From Massilia sp. BJB1822 (GTDB lineage: Bacteria > Pseudomonadota > Gammaproteobacteria > Burkholderiales > Burkholderiaceae_D), in NCBI RefSeq assembly GCF_013369485.1, contig NZ_JABWEB010000005.1, positions 248,001 to 312,000 on the forward strand: DNA of 64,000 nucleotides, given 5' to 3'. The notes under the pieces are model-generated. The model was not told the origin of the DNA. It saw only the letters and a program-made list of their open reading frames with translations, and searched no databases. A program made the translations under genes and the position numbers. Positions 24,494 through 32,518 of this stretch are shown piece by piece (positions within the stretch are counted from its first letter, which is position 1; the number at the start of each line of letters is the position of its first letter).

Positions 24494-25137
24494 TGAAGCT
24501 CTATTCCTACTTCCGCAGCTCCACCTCCTACCGGACGCGCATCGCGCTTAATCTGAAGGGGCTGGAGTATGAGCAAGTGCCGGTGCACCTGCTGCGCGAC
24601 GGCGGCGAGCAGCACGGCGAGAACTATCGCGCCGTCAATCCCAGCCAGCTGGTGCCGGCCCTGGTGGATGGCGACCTGACTGTCACCCAGTCGCTCGCCA
24701 TCATGGAGTATCTGGACGAGGTGCATCCCGTCATGCCGCTGCTGCCGCAAGATGCGGCGGGCCGCGCCCGCGTGCGCGCGCTGGCACTGACGGTGGCCTG
24801 CGAAATCCATCCGCTGGCCAATTTGCGGGTGCTGCAGCATCTGAAAGGCGCGATGGGCTTGTCGGAGGAAGTGAAGAACGAGTGGCAGCAGCACTGGGTG
24901 AAAGAAGGCCTGGTCATGCTGGAAGCGCACCTGGCGCGCGACAGCGAAACCGGCCGCTTCTGCCACGGCGACACGCCCACCATGGCCGACTGCTGCCTGG
25001 TGCCGCAAGTCTTCAATGCCCAGCGCGTCGGCGTGGATGTGGGACCGTATCCCAATATCGCCCGCATCTACGCCAACTGCATCGAGCTGCCTGCTTTCAA
25101 GGCCGCCCATCCTTCGCAGCAGCCGGACGCCGAATAA
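24493..25137 (+). CDS. maiA: maleylacetoacetate isomerase
   Basis: A 214-residue glutathione S-transferase of the zeta class. The active-site SSTSYRTRIALNLKGLEYE (residues about 9-27) is the zeta hallmark (SSxxxRVRIAL), followed by the NPSQLVPAL cis-Pro loop and TQSLAIMEYLDE glutathione site. It performs glutathione-dependent cis-trans isomerisation of maleylacetoacetate (or maleylpyruvate) before hydrolysis by the fumarylacetoacetase encoded just upstream. It is the last gene of the operon, and a terminator follows. Confidence 0.94.
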   Translation: MKLYSYFRSSTSYRTRIALNLKGLEYEQVPVHLLRDGGEQHGENYRAVNPSQLVPALVDGDLTVTQSLAIMEYLDEVHPVMPLLPQDAAGRARVRALALTVACEIHPLANLRVLQHLKGAMGLSEEVKNEWQQHWVKEGLVMLEAHLARDSETGRFCHGDTPTMADCCLVPQVFNAQRVGVDVGPYPNIARIYANCIELPAFKAAHPSQQPDAE

Positions 25138-25155
25138 GCATCCGCCTGCGCAGAG

Positions 25156-25197
25156 CCAAACAGGCCGCCACCTCGCGCGCTGGCCTGTTTGGACTTT
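25156..25197 (+). terminator. terminator of the aromatic-degradation operon
   Basis: An 11-bp perfect stem CCAAACAGGCC (25156-25166) / GGCCTGTTTGG (25182-25192) is followed by ACTTTTC. It lies between maiA and the convergent ABC permease and may serve both strands. Confidence 0.8.
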
Positions 25198-26670
25198 TCA
25201 CAAGACCGTATGGGCGATTGCCAGCATCACCAGCCACGCGCCGCTGCTCAGCATTTCCCACACTAAAATCAGCATTTGCGGGACCGAAGCGCGGTCCTGC
25301 TTGTTTGAAGACATGGCGTATGTGCGGCTGAGATAGTTAGCCGAGCCGCTTGCGCCAGCCAGCGCGATGACTGTCAACACCCCCAGTTTCGGATCGGCGA
25401 CGCCCAGCCACAGCGGTACAGGCAAGCTCAGCAACAGCGCCGGTATCAGCGCCGCCCAGCGCTTGGCAGCGCTGATCGTGGCTGGCGCTGCCGGTGAGGA
25501 TGTCAGCAAGTCCCACGTCTGTTCGCCGGATTCAATCAGGCGCGTCAGCGAGCCGGCCAGTCCGCCAGTGGCATAGACCGTGATGGCGGCAATGAGGAGG
25601 GGACGCAGGCTGCCGGTGCCTGCCGCCACAAGGGGCAAGACCAGCCAAGCCGACCTGGCGGCGAATTGCCCCAATAAGGCAGGCTGGCGCAAAATCAGCA
25701 ACCACTCTTTGTACAACATCAGTCTGCCTATGCTGTGGCCAAAGCGCAGACTGATCCCGAACGCGCGGCCGGATGTTCGGCGCGGCAGATGGCGTCCCTG
25801 CTGCAGGGCGCGCAGGAAGCTGTGCTGGAGCAGAACGGCGGCAAGCTGCGCCAGCACGAGCGCGGCAAGACAAAACACCAGCAGGGCGACCGGGCTGCCC
25901 TGCAGCGCGTGCACTGGCAGCCACAGCGGGCTTGTCGGTCCCAGTATGGCGCCATCGTCCAGCAGGCTGCGCAAGCTTGTCTTGATGCCGGGGGGAATGG
26001 CCGGCAGTAATTGGGACATAAAATACAGTCCCAGGATGACGGTCGTGCCCATCACCTGCGCCGCAATGGAGGTACGGTGTGGACCAATGAATCGGGCGAG
26101 CTGGATGGCGAGCATCATCCCGCAACTGGCCGTGATCGTGGCCATCGCAATCAGGCCCGGATACAGCGCCAAGAGCTGTGGCCGGCCAGTCAACAGGCCG
26201 ATATGGATGATCGGGCTCAGCAGAAACAGTACCAGCAGCAGCGTGCCCAGCACCACGCCGCCCAAGCGCGCGCGCAGGAGGGTGGCGCCAGGCACCGGGG
26301 AGCACAGCAGAAGATCCAGGTCATTGCGGCTGTACAGCACGTGCACGCAGCGTACCATTGCGGCCGACAGCATCAGGGTGAAGAGCACGGCAGCAGCGGC
26401 GCCGTCGAGATGGAGCTGCCTGATACTGTCCGTTGGCCGCCAATAAGGCAGGGTTGGGAGTGCGCCCAATGCGACCAGGTGCAATAGCAGATAAAGCGCA
26501 GCCATCCATCCCAGAATGGCGGCAGGCAAGGCGCGCCGGTTGGGGGCGCGTTGCAGGGCGCGGCTGATGGCTGCAGCCGAGTCGGCGACAAACAAGTGCA
26601 GCTCGTGCCGCATCAGCCAGGGCGCGCCTCCGGGGCGCAGCGCCAGCAAATCAGACAGCGGCTTCATCAA
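25198..26670 (-). CDS. ABC-2 type exporter membrane subunit
   Basis: 490 residues with about ten hydrophobic spans, including ILGWMAALYLLLHLVALGALP, VLGTLLLVLFLLSPIIHIGLL and a C-terminal MLILVWEMLSSGAWLVMLAIA. It has few motifs, as is common for ABC-2-type or putative ABC exporter permeases. It is co-transcribed with the ATPase gene: its start lies 20 bases inside the 3' end of the ATPase gene. The substrate is unknown. Confidence 0.8.
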   Translation of the reverse strand: MMKPLSDLLALRPGGAPWLMRHELHLFVADSAAAISRALQRAPNRRALPAAILGWMAALYLLLHLVALGALPTLPYWRPTDSIRQLHLDGAAAAVLFTLMLSAAMVRCVHVLYSRNDLDLLLCSPVPGATLLRARLGGVVLGTLLLVLFLLSPIIHIGLLTGRPQLLALYPGLIAMATITASCGMMLAIQLARFIGPHRTSIAAQVMGTTVILGLYFMSQLLPAIPPGIKTSLRSLLDDGAILGPTSPLWLPVHALQGSPVALLVFCLAALVLAQLAAVLLQHSFLRALQQGRHLPRRTSGRAFGISLRFGHSIGRLMLYKEWLLILRQPALLGQFAARSAWLVLPLVAAGTGSLRPLLIAAITVYATGGLAGSLTRLIESGEQTWDLLTSSPAAPATISAAKRWAALIPALLLSLPVPLWLGVADPKLGVLTVIALAGASGSANYLSRTYAMSSNKQDRASVPQMLILVWEMLSSGAWLVMLAIAHTVL

Positions 26671-27409
26671 TGCTCTCCGTCAGGCTCAGGAACACATCTT
26701 CTAACGAGGCATCACGCTGTTGCGCCTGAGTCCGCAATTGATCGAGACTGCCTTCGCCGATCAGGCGCCCCTGTTGAAGAATGCCGATGCGGTCGGCCAT
26801 GCGTTCCGCCACTTCGAGAATGTGGGTGGTGATGACGACGGTGCCGCCGGCCGCCGTATGGCGGTGCAACAAGTCTTTGACCTGGCGCGAAGCGTGGGCA
26901 TCGAGTCCCGTGAGCGGTTCGTCCAGAATAATCAGCTCAGGTTTGTGAATCAGCGCGCCGGCGAGTGCCAATTTCTGCTTCATGCCACGGGAATAGCTGT
27001 CGGTCAGCTGCTGCGCGTAGGGGGCAAGTCCGAGCAGCGCCAGTAAATCCTCCGCATCAGCGGCAGCTTGGGCGGCGGGCATCTTCCATAGGCCCGCCAT
27101 AAAGGCCAGATACTCCAGCGCGGTGAGCTTGCCATACAGCAGCGGTTCATCGGGCAGATAAGCCAGTGGCTGCTTTGCCGCCTCTGGCTGGGCGTGCAAA
27201 TCGAGCCCGAAGATGTGTACCGTGCCGGCGTCGGGCAGGAGCAGGCCGGTGGCCATGCGCAGGGTGGTGGTCTTGCCGGCGCCGTTAGCGCCCAGCAGCG
27301 CGTAGATTTCTCCGCGCCGTATGCTAAGGTCCAGCGCATTGACCACAGGCCGGTCAAATTTTTTGCTGAGCCCGCGTAGTTCAAGGGCGTTATGATGAGA
27401 GACGGACAT
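26651..27409 (-). CDS. ABC transporter ATP-binding subunit
   Basis: 252 residues. Walker A is GANGAGKTT (about residues 39-47), the Q-loop is at AYLPDEPLLYGKLTALEYL, the signature is YSRGMKQKLALAGALI (a drug-exporter/CcmA-like form), Walker B plus Glu is LIILDEPLTGLD, and the switch His is in VITTHILEVAE. It pairs with the ABC-2 subunit encoded immediately downstream. The subfamily resembles sodium, antibiotic and multidrug exporters. The gene is divergent from a LysR regulator across 121 AT-rich bases. Confidence 0.93.
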   Translation of the reverse strand: MSVSHHNALELRGLSKKFDRPVVNALDLSIRRGEIYALLGANGAGKTTTLRMATGLLLPDAGTVHIFGLDLHAQPEAAKQPLAYLPDEPLLYGKLTALEYLAFMAGLWKMPAAQAAADAEDLLALLGLAPYAQQLTDSYSRGMKQKLALAGALIHKPELIILDEPLTGLDAHASRQVKDLLHRHTAAGGTVVITTHILEVAERMADRIGILQQGRLIGEGSLDQLRTQAQQRDASLEDVFLSLTESIDEAAV

Positions 27410-27499
27410 GTTTATTTATTTATAAAATATTAAGTGAATATTAATGCAATGTCCGTACGGCAACAAGTAACCATTTTTAATAACGATATGACTTTGTTC

Positions 27500-27519
27500 C
27501 CAATCGTTTTTTTGATTGG
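27500..27519. promoter_or_regulatory. inverted repeat at the LysR start
   Basis: CCAATC (27500-27505) and GATTGG (27514-27519) flank an eight-base T-rich spacer, 11 bases before the LysR ATG. It could be an autoregulatory operator or a hairpin that hides the weak ribosome site. The whole gap 27410-27530 is AT-rich and must hold the promoters of both the ABC operon and this LysR gene. Confidence 0.4.
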
Positions 27520-27530
27520 CAAGAACGTAT

Positions 27531-28406
27531 ATGCCGAACTCCAGACTCCCCTCGTTTAAATTCCTGATTGGCTTTGAAGCGGCTGCGCGCCTGGGCAATT
27601 ATTCGCGCGCGGCGGACGAGTTGTGCATTTCCCAGTCCGCCATCAGCCACCAGATCGCCCAGCTGGAACTGCAGTTGGGCCAGCCGCTGTTCCGGCGCAA
27701 AGGGCGCGGCGTCGAGCTGACTGTGGCGGGACGCCTGCTGCTGGACAGCGTGGGCAAGTCGCTGGAGCAGCTGCGTAATGGACTGAACCGCATTGAGACG
27801 TATATGGATGGCAGCCTTGCCACCGTGGTTTGTCCCGCCCACATCGCCAGCGGCTGGCTGCAGCCGCGCATTGAGCGCCTATTGCAGCTGCATCCGGGCC
27901 TGTGTCCCATCATTTCAATCGACGAAAGCGCCCGCTACATCGATGAACTGGACGTGGATATCGTCATCGCCACCGAGCCGCTCAAACAGCCCGGCTTGCA
28001 CGAGGTGCCGCTGCTGAGCGATGAGCTGATTGCCGTGTGCGCGCCCGCGCTGGCCGGCAAGACCGATCTCGGCATGGTTTGTCTGGAGGGCGACCTCACC
28101 AGCGACTGGATCGGCCCCTTCATCCGCCAGCACTTCGGCAGCCTGCGCAAGATTGCCATTTATGATGATCCGCGCCTGGTCTTGAATGCGGCACTGCGCG
28201 GCCAGGGGCTGGCGCTGGTCTCGCGGCTGCTGGCCGATGACGCGCTTTGTTCAGGGCAATTGCGGCGTCTGCCGGACTTTCCGGGCCTGCCCCTGGGTAC
28301 CGTGTGGATCGCCCGCATCGAAGGAGAAACGCGCATTCCGCTGGTGCGGGCCATGTTCGACAGCCTATTGCAGTTTGCCCAGGACGACGCGCAAAACATG
28401 AGCTGA
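27531..28406 (+). CDS. LysR-family (GcvA-like) regulator
   Basis: 291 residues. The N-terminal helix-turn-helix (LPSFKFLIGFEAAARLGNYSRAADELCISQSAISHQIAQLE, residues about 5-45) has the LPxLxxFxAAAR opening of GcvA-like LysR proteins. The effector domain follows. ATG 27531 is preferred, and a TTG at 27516 inside the inverted repeat is an alternative. The agmatine-deiminase-like gene lies 91 bases downstream with its own promoter and a possible LysR site, so this protein is a candidate regulator of it. Confidence 0.88.
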   Translation: MPNSRLPSFKFLIGFEAAARLGNYSRAADELCISQSAISHQIAQLELQLGQPLFRRKGRGVELTVAGRLLLDSVGKSLEQLRNGLNRIETYMDGSLATVVCPAHIASGWLQPRIERLLQLHPGLCPIISIDESARYIDELDVDIVIATEPLKQPGLHEVPLLSDELIAVCAPALAGKTDLGMVCLEGDLTSDWIGPFIRQHFGSLRKIAIYDDPRLVLNAALRGQGLALVSRLLADDALCSGQLRRLPDFPGLPLGTVWIARIEGETRIPLVRAMFDSLLQFAQDDAQNMS

Positions 28407-28431
28407 ATCGATTAATTAAAGCAAAAAACAT

Positions 28432-28463
28432 CAATTGTCTGCATGAATTGCCGTCCATAGAAT
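28432..28463 (+). promoter_or_regulatory. promoter with overlapping inverted repeat before the deiminase gene
   Basis: TTGTCT (28435-28440), a 17-base spacer and TAGAAT (28458-28463) form a good sigma-70 promoter 34 bases before the ATG. The inverted repeat CAATT-N9-AATTG (28432-28450) covers the -35 element and is a plausible binding site for the LysR protein encoded upstream. Confidence 0.6.
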
Positions 28464-28497
28464 GCGGGTTTTCGGGCAAGCAACCATAGGAGACTTC

Positions 28498-29604
28498 ATG
28501 CCAAGCCGCCGACACTTCATCCAGCAACTCGCCGCAGGGACCGCCATCGGACTGACGGGAGGCCTGAGTTTTGCCCGTGGCGTGGGCGCCGAGAACTGGT
28601 ATATGCCCGATGAGCACCTGCCGCAGGAGCGTGTCTTTGTTTCTTACGCCGCCTCCAGCGCCATCTGGAAGGAATGGGCGCCGTCCGTCAATGCCACTGT
28701 CGCCCGCCTGGCCCAGACCATCGCCCGCTACCAGCCGGTGACGGTGCTGTGCCGGCCCGGCCAGCAGGCGCAGGCACAGCGCGATTGCGGCCAGTCCAAT
28801 ATCGATTACCTGCCGCTGGCGCTGGACGATATCTGGGTGCGCGATTACGGCGGCTGCTTCGTGGTGGACGGCGCCGGCAATCTGGGATTGGTGGACTTTA
28901 ACTTTAACGGCTGGGGCGGCAAGCAGCGCGCCGGCAGCGACAAGCGCGTGGCCGGCATCCTGGGCGAAGAACTGGAAGCCAGCTATATCGCCAGCAGCCT
29001 GACCGGCGAGGGCGGCGGCATCGAGGTGGACGGCCACGGCACGGCCATCCTGACCGAAAGCTGCTGGATCAATTCCAACCGCAATCCCGGCATGGGCAAG
29101 AGCCAGATCGAGGCGGAATTGAAGCTGCGCCTTGGCCTGCGCAAGATCATCTGGCTGCCCGGCATCCGCGACAAGGACATCACCGATGCCCACGTCGATT
29201 TCTACGCGCGCTTCGTCAAGCCGGGCGTGGTGATCGCCAATCTGGATAACGACCTGGAATCCTACGACCATGCGGTGACGCGCAAGCACCTGGAAATTCT
29301 GCGCAATGCCACCGATGCCGACGGCCGGCGCCTGCAAGTGCATACCCTGCCGCCGCCGCGCAAGCTGCGCAGCAACCGCTTTACCGACGATAACCAGGAT
29401 TTCGCAGCGGGCTATATCAACTACCTGCCGATCAATGGCGCCGTGATCGCGCCGCAGTTCGGCGATCCCGCAGCGGACAGTTATTGCCGCGAGCTGTTGG
29501 CCAAACTCTATCCCGGTCGCGTGATCGAGCAGCTGGACATCGATCCGATTGCGGCCGGCGGCGGCGGCATCCACTGCGTCACGAAGCAGATGCCGCGCGT
29601 ATAA
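28498..29604 (+). CDS. Tat-exported agmatine deiminase / peptidylarginine-deiminase-like enzyme
   Basis: 368 residues. A twin-arginine signal (SRRHFIQQ then a mild hydrophobic stretch to FARG) marks export across the inner membrane in folded form. The enzyme body has LDDIWVRDYGGCF (about 105-118), the FNFNGWGGK segment, GEGGGIEVDGHGT and the catalytic Cys near residue 360 in GGGGIHCVTKQMP. These identify the porphyromonas-type PAD / agmatine deiminase family, which turns agmatine into N-carbamoylputrescine and ammonia. Most agmatine deiminases are cytoplasmic, so the Tat signal is unusual. No putrescine pathway genes are nearby. ATG 28498 has GGAG eight bases upstream. Confidence 0.9.
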   Translation: MPSRRHFIQQLAAGTAIGLTGGLSFARGVGAENWYMPDEHLPQERVFVSYAASSAIWKEWAPSVNATVARLAQTIARYQPVTVLCRPGQQAQAQRDCGQSNIDYLPLALDDIWVRDYGGCFVVDGAGNLGLVDFNFNGWGGKQRAGSDKRVAGILGEELEASYIASSLTGEGGGIEVDGHGTAILTESCWINSNRNPGMGKSQIEAELKLRLGLRKIIWLPGIRDKDITDAHVDFYARFVKPGVVIANLDNDLESYDHAVTRKHLEILRNATDADGRRLQVHTLPPPRKLRSNRFTDDNQDFAAGYINYLPINGAVIAPQFGDPAADSYCRELLAKLYPGRVIEQLDIDPIAAGGGGIHCVTKQMPRV

Positions 29605-29623
29605 AGCTGCCCTTGCGCCGGCG

Positions 29624-30676
29624 TCAGGCCGCCATCAGCTCATCGATGGCGGCAAAGGCAGCTGAACGGTCGATCGCGGTGATGCGGTCGGTCGGCGAGA
29701 GCATGATGCGGAAGCGCTCGCACATCGGGTAGAACCAGCGGTGGTTGCCGCTGTTGACGTAAAAGCCCAGCACTTTCTTGTTGTAGACCGAGGCGATGTG
29801 GATGACGGCCGTATCGGGCGACACCACCAGATCGCATTCGCGCACCAGGGCGGCCAGTTCCAGCACATGCTCGGTGGGGAAGGACAGCATGACATTGGCG
29901 CGCGCGCTGCCCGCCACCACGGCGGCGGCCCGTTCGCGGTCGCCGGGCGGATAGAGCACGATGACGGCGTGGTCGGGGTAGCGGTCGGCCAGGCGCCGGC
30001 ACAGGGCTTCAGTATCGTCCTGGGGCAGGACGCGGTTGGCGCCGCTGCCTTGGTAGTTGACGCAGAGCAGTCCCTGGTAGCGCCCCTTCAGCCGGGCGAC
30101 AAAGGCGTTGGCCTTTTCCGCATAGGCGTCGACGTTGTACAGCTCATAGCGGTAGTCGATCTTGGCCGGCTTGAAATCGCCCAGCGATTCGAAATAGGTC
30201 TGCAGGATGTGGCGGTCGCTCGGGTACTCGATGGTGTGATCGTACATGCCGAGATTGCCGGTATGGGTGCCGTACTTGGCGACGCGCGGGCCGTGCAGAT
30301 GGCGCGCGCCCAGCATCTTGAGGTACAGCTGGAAGGCCGGCGAGAAGCGCAGCGACATGCTGAGGATCAGGTCATAGCGCTCGCGCCGCAGCCGCAGCAC
30401 GGTGCGCAGGCTGTTCCACACGCCGCGCCGGTCCCACAGGATGGTCTGGCGAACATGCGGGCAGTCGCGCACGATGTCCTGGTTGACGCTGCTGGCCACC
30501 ACGTCGATGGCCGCGTCGGGCCAGGCCGCCTTCAGCTCGCGGAAGAGCGGCGTGGAAACGATCATATCGCCGATCCTGTCGTTCCTCAGGATCAGGATCT
30601 TTTTCACCTTGGCCGGGTCCGGGACGGACTTGCGGCGCTTGTTCAGCAGGCGCTCAAGAATATATCTTTTAAACAA
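29624..30676 (-). CDS. glycosyltransferase family 9 (heptosyltransferase-like)
   Basis: 350 residues with an early KILILRNDRIGDMIVSTPLFRELKAAWP, the hallmark of ADP-heptose:LPS heptosyltransferases, and a C-terminal nucleotide-sugar part (LAALVRECDLVVSPDTAVIHIASVYNKKVLGFY). It probably adds a sugar to lipopolysaccharide core or a related glycan on the inner face of the inner membrane. The N-terminus (FKRYILERLLNKRRK) is very basic, as expected for membrane-associated members. There are no other LPS genes nearby. It is convergent with the deiminase. Confidence 0.9.
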   Translation of the reverse strand: MFKRYILERLLNKRRKSVPDPAKVKKILILRNDRIGDMIVSTPLFRELKAAWPDAAIDVVASSVNQDIVRDCPHVRQTILWDRRGVWNSLRTVLRLRRERYDLILSMSLRFSPAFQLYLKMLGARHLHGPRVAKYGTHTGNLGMYDHTIEYPSDRHILQTYFESLGDFKPAKIDYRYELYNVDAYAEKANAFVARLKGRYQGLLCVNYQGSGANRVLPQDDTEALCRRLADRYPDHAVIVLYPPGDRERAAAVVAGSARANVMLSFPTEHVLELAALVRECDLVVSPDTAVIHIASVYNKKVLGFYVNSGNHRWFYPMCERFRIMLSPTDRITAIDRSAAFAAIDELMAA

Positions 30677-30692
30677 TTTAAATTGATATAAG

Positions 30693-30729
30693 GATAGTAA
30701 TATCCTCCAATTGTAACGTATTGTTACAG
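30693..30729. promoter_or_regulatory. two inverted repeats in the gap before the glycosyltransferase
   Basis: GGATA-N4-TATCC (30693-30706) and TGTAAC-N5-GTTACA (30713-30729) lie in an AT-rich gap between the stop of the diguanylate cyclase and the start of the glycosyltransferase, both read on the minus strand. They could be an operator of the glycosyltransferase or a weak terminator hairpin of the cyclase gene. There is no long T run. Confidence 0.4.
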
Positions 30730-30736
30730 CTATTGG

Positions 30737-32416
30737 CTAAAATCGCACCACGCGATTGCGGCCTTCTTTTTTGGCGCGGTAGAGCGCCTTGTCGGCCCGG
30801 ATCAGCATGGTCGACGAGGTATCGGCCGCCTCATGCAGATTGAGCGCGGCCACGCCGATGCTGACGGTCAGCGCTACCGCTGCGCCATCCTCGGCGCCCA
30901 CGCGCACGCCGGCCACCGCTTCGCGCAGGCGTTCGGCCACATGCACGGCCACGCCGGCCTCGGTTTCCGGCATCAGCAGCACGAACTCTTCGCCGCCGAA
31001 ACGCGCCGCCATATCGATGCCGCGCATGGATTCGGTGAGCAGCTTGGACACCGCCACAATGGCCTTGTCGCCCGCGTCGTGGCCATAGGTATCGTTGATG
31101 CGCTTGAAGTGGTCGATATCGATCATCAGCAGCGATAGCGGATGGTTGAAGCGGCGCGCCCTTTCGATTTCGCGCGCGATCTGCTCGGTCATCTTGCGCC
31201 GGTTGGCGATGCCGGTCAGCGGGTCGGTGGTGGCCAGCTGTTCCAGCTTCTTGTTGGCCATCAGCAGTTCCAGCGTGCGCTGCAGAACGCGGTCTTCCAG
31301 GCTGTTGCGTTCCTCGTTCAGCGTCGCCAGTGTGCGGCGGCGGTCGCGCAGGGCCAGCACCAGGGCGGTAATCAGCACGCCTTCCAGTCCGATCAGGCTC
31401 AGGCCCGCGATGATCTGCCAGCGGTACAAGTCCCACACATTGTGCGGCCGGTTCAGCCACACCGAGCCTTCCGGCGCATTGCGGATATGGAAGCGCTGCG
31501 CGGTCGGATAATCGAACATATAGGTTTGCACATCGAAGCTTTTGCCCGGCTGTCCCAGCAGGATGCGCGCGATGGCGCGGCCGATATGCTCGCCGCTCAC
31601 CACATAGCCGCCGATCACGCCTGGCTGCACCACCGAGCCGATATGGGTGAAGATCGGCGCCTGCGATACCTGGGTCAGGCGGCGCGCCAGTTCCGGCGGC
31701 GGCATCAGCTTGCCGGCGCGGTCGCGCGTGGCGCCCATGATGAAGAGGGCGCTGCTGCCGTCCAGTCCCGCCGCGCGCTGCGGCAGGTCTTCAAACAGGT
31801 AGTCGTCCCAGTATTCGAAGGCGATGCGGCCGGCGTATTGCGGCTCCAGTGCGCGCACATTGCGTATCCAGCCCTGCACGCGCGCGCTGCCGTCGCCGAC
31901 CACCACAATGCGCTTGACCTGGGGCGCGGTCTGCGGGATCACGCCGATGGAGCGCGCGAAATCGCTTTTCACTTCCAGGCCGGTGGCGTTGACCGGGGTC
32001 CAGTCATGCTTGCCGTGGTTGACGTAGTAGCGCGGCACGCCGGCGAACAGGCCGGGATGGGCGTCGAGGAAATCGGCCGCCACATAGTTCTCGGTGACGA
32101 TGGCGTCGAATTTGATATTGGCGTACTTGGTGCGCAGATAGGGCGCCATGCTTTCGCGCGAGGCGCTTTCGCCGACGCGCAGGGCGTCGAAGCGCTCCTC
32201 GAAGATAGCCGGAGTGCTGCCGCGCTGCTGGCTGCCAAGTTCATCGTACAAGCCCTTATGCACCTGGCGTTGCCAGAGCGAAGCCGAGTCGGCGCCCATG
32301 GAGTACAGCACAAGAATCTGTCTCTGGTTCGCGTCCGGTTCCGCCCGTACCAGACCGCATAGAGCGAGCAGGCAAACAAGCTTGGTCAGGGCAAAACGCG
32401 GGAAGGATACTGACAT
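30737..32416 (-). CDS. diguanylate cyclase with ABC-substrate-binding-like sensor domain
   Basis: 559 residues. A signal or anchor segment (residues 5-25) is followed by a periplasmic domain (about 30-320) of the ABC substrate-binding type, with QRQILVLYSMGADSASLWQ near its start. One membrane span (about 345-368, IIAGLSLIGLEGVLITALVLAL) leads to a coiled-coil and a GGDEF domain (390-559). The active site is RFGGEEF, and the feedback I-site RGID sits five residues before it, so the enzyme should make cyclic di-GMP and be product-inhibited. The ligand is unknown. Confidence 0.92.
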   Translation of the reverse strand: MSVSFPRFALTKLVCLLALCGLVRAEPDANQRQILVLYSMGADSASLWQRQVHKGLYDELGSQQRGSTPAIFEERFDALRVGESASRESMAPYLRTKYANIKFDAIVTENYVAADFLDAHPGLFAGVPRYYVNHGKHDWTPVNATGLEVKSDFARSIGVIPQTAPQVKRIVVVGDGSARVQGWIRNVRALEPQYAGRIAFEYWDDYLFEDLPQRAAGLDGSSALFIMGATRDRAGKLMPPPELARRLTQVSQAPIFTHIGSVVQPGVIGGYVVSGEHIGRAIARILLGQPGKSFDVQTYMFDYPTAQRFHIRNAPEGSVWLNRPHNVWDLYRWQIIAGLSLIGLEGVLITALVLALRDRRRTLATLNEERNSLEDRVLQRTLELLMANKKLEQLATTDPLTGIANRRKMTEQIAREIERARRFNHPLSLLMIDIDHFKRINDTYGHDAGDKAIVAVSKLLTESMRGIDMAARFGGEEFVLLMPETEAGVAVHVAERLREAVAGVRVGAEDGAAVALTVSIGVAALNLHEAADTSSTMLIRADKALYRAKKEGRNRVVRF

Positions 32417-32518
32417 AAGGATCTGGGAAAGGCGATTTGCTTGAAGAAAAGTTTAGCATGCAAGATTTCTTTTAAAGCAAGGATCATGACGATTTTGCCA
32501 GCCTTTTTCGGCGGATGG

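Noticed and set aside
24490-27410. Possible transposon or phage boundary around the ABC-2 exporter
   Set aside because: No inverted-repeat ends, target duplication, integrase or transposase is present; the exporter looks like an ordinary operon.
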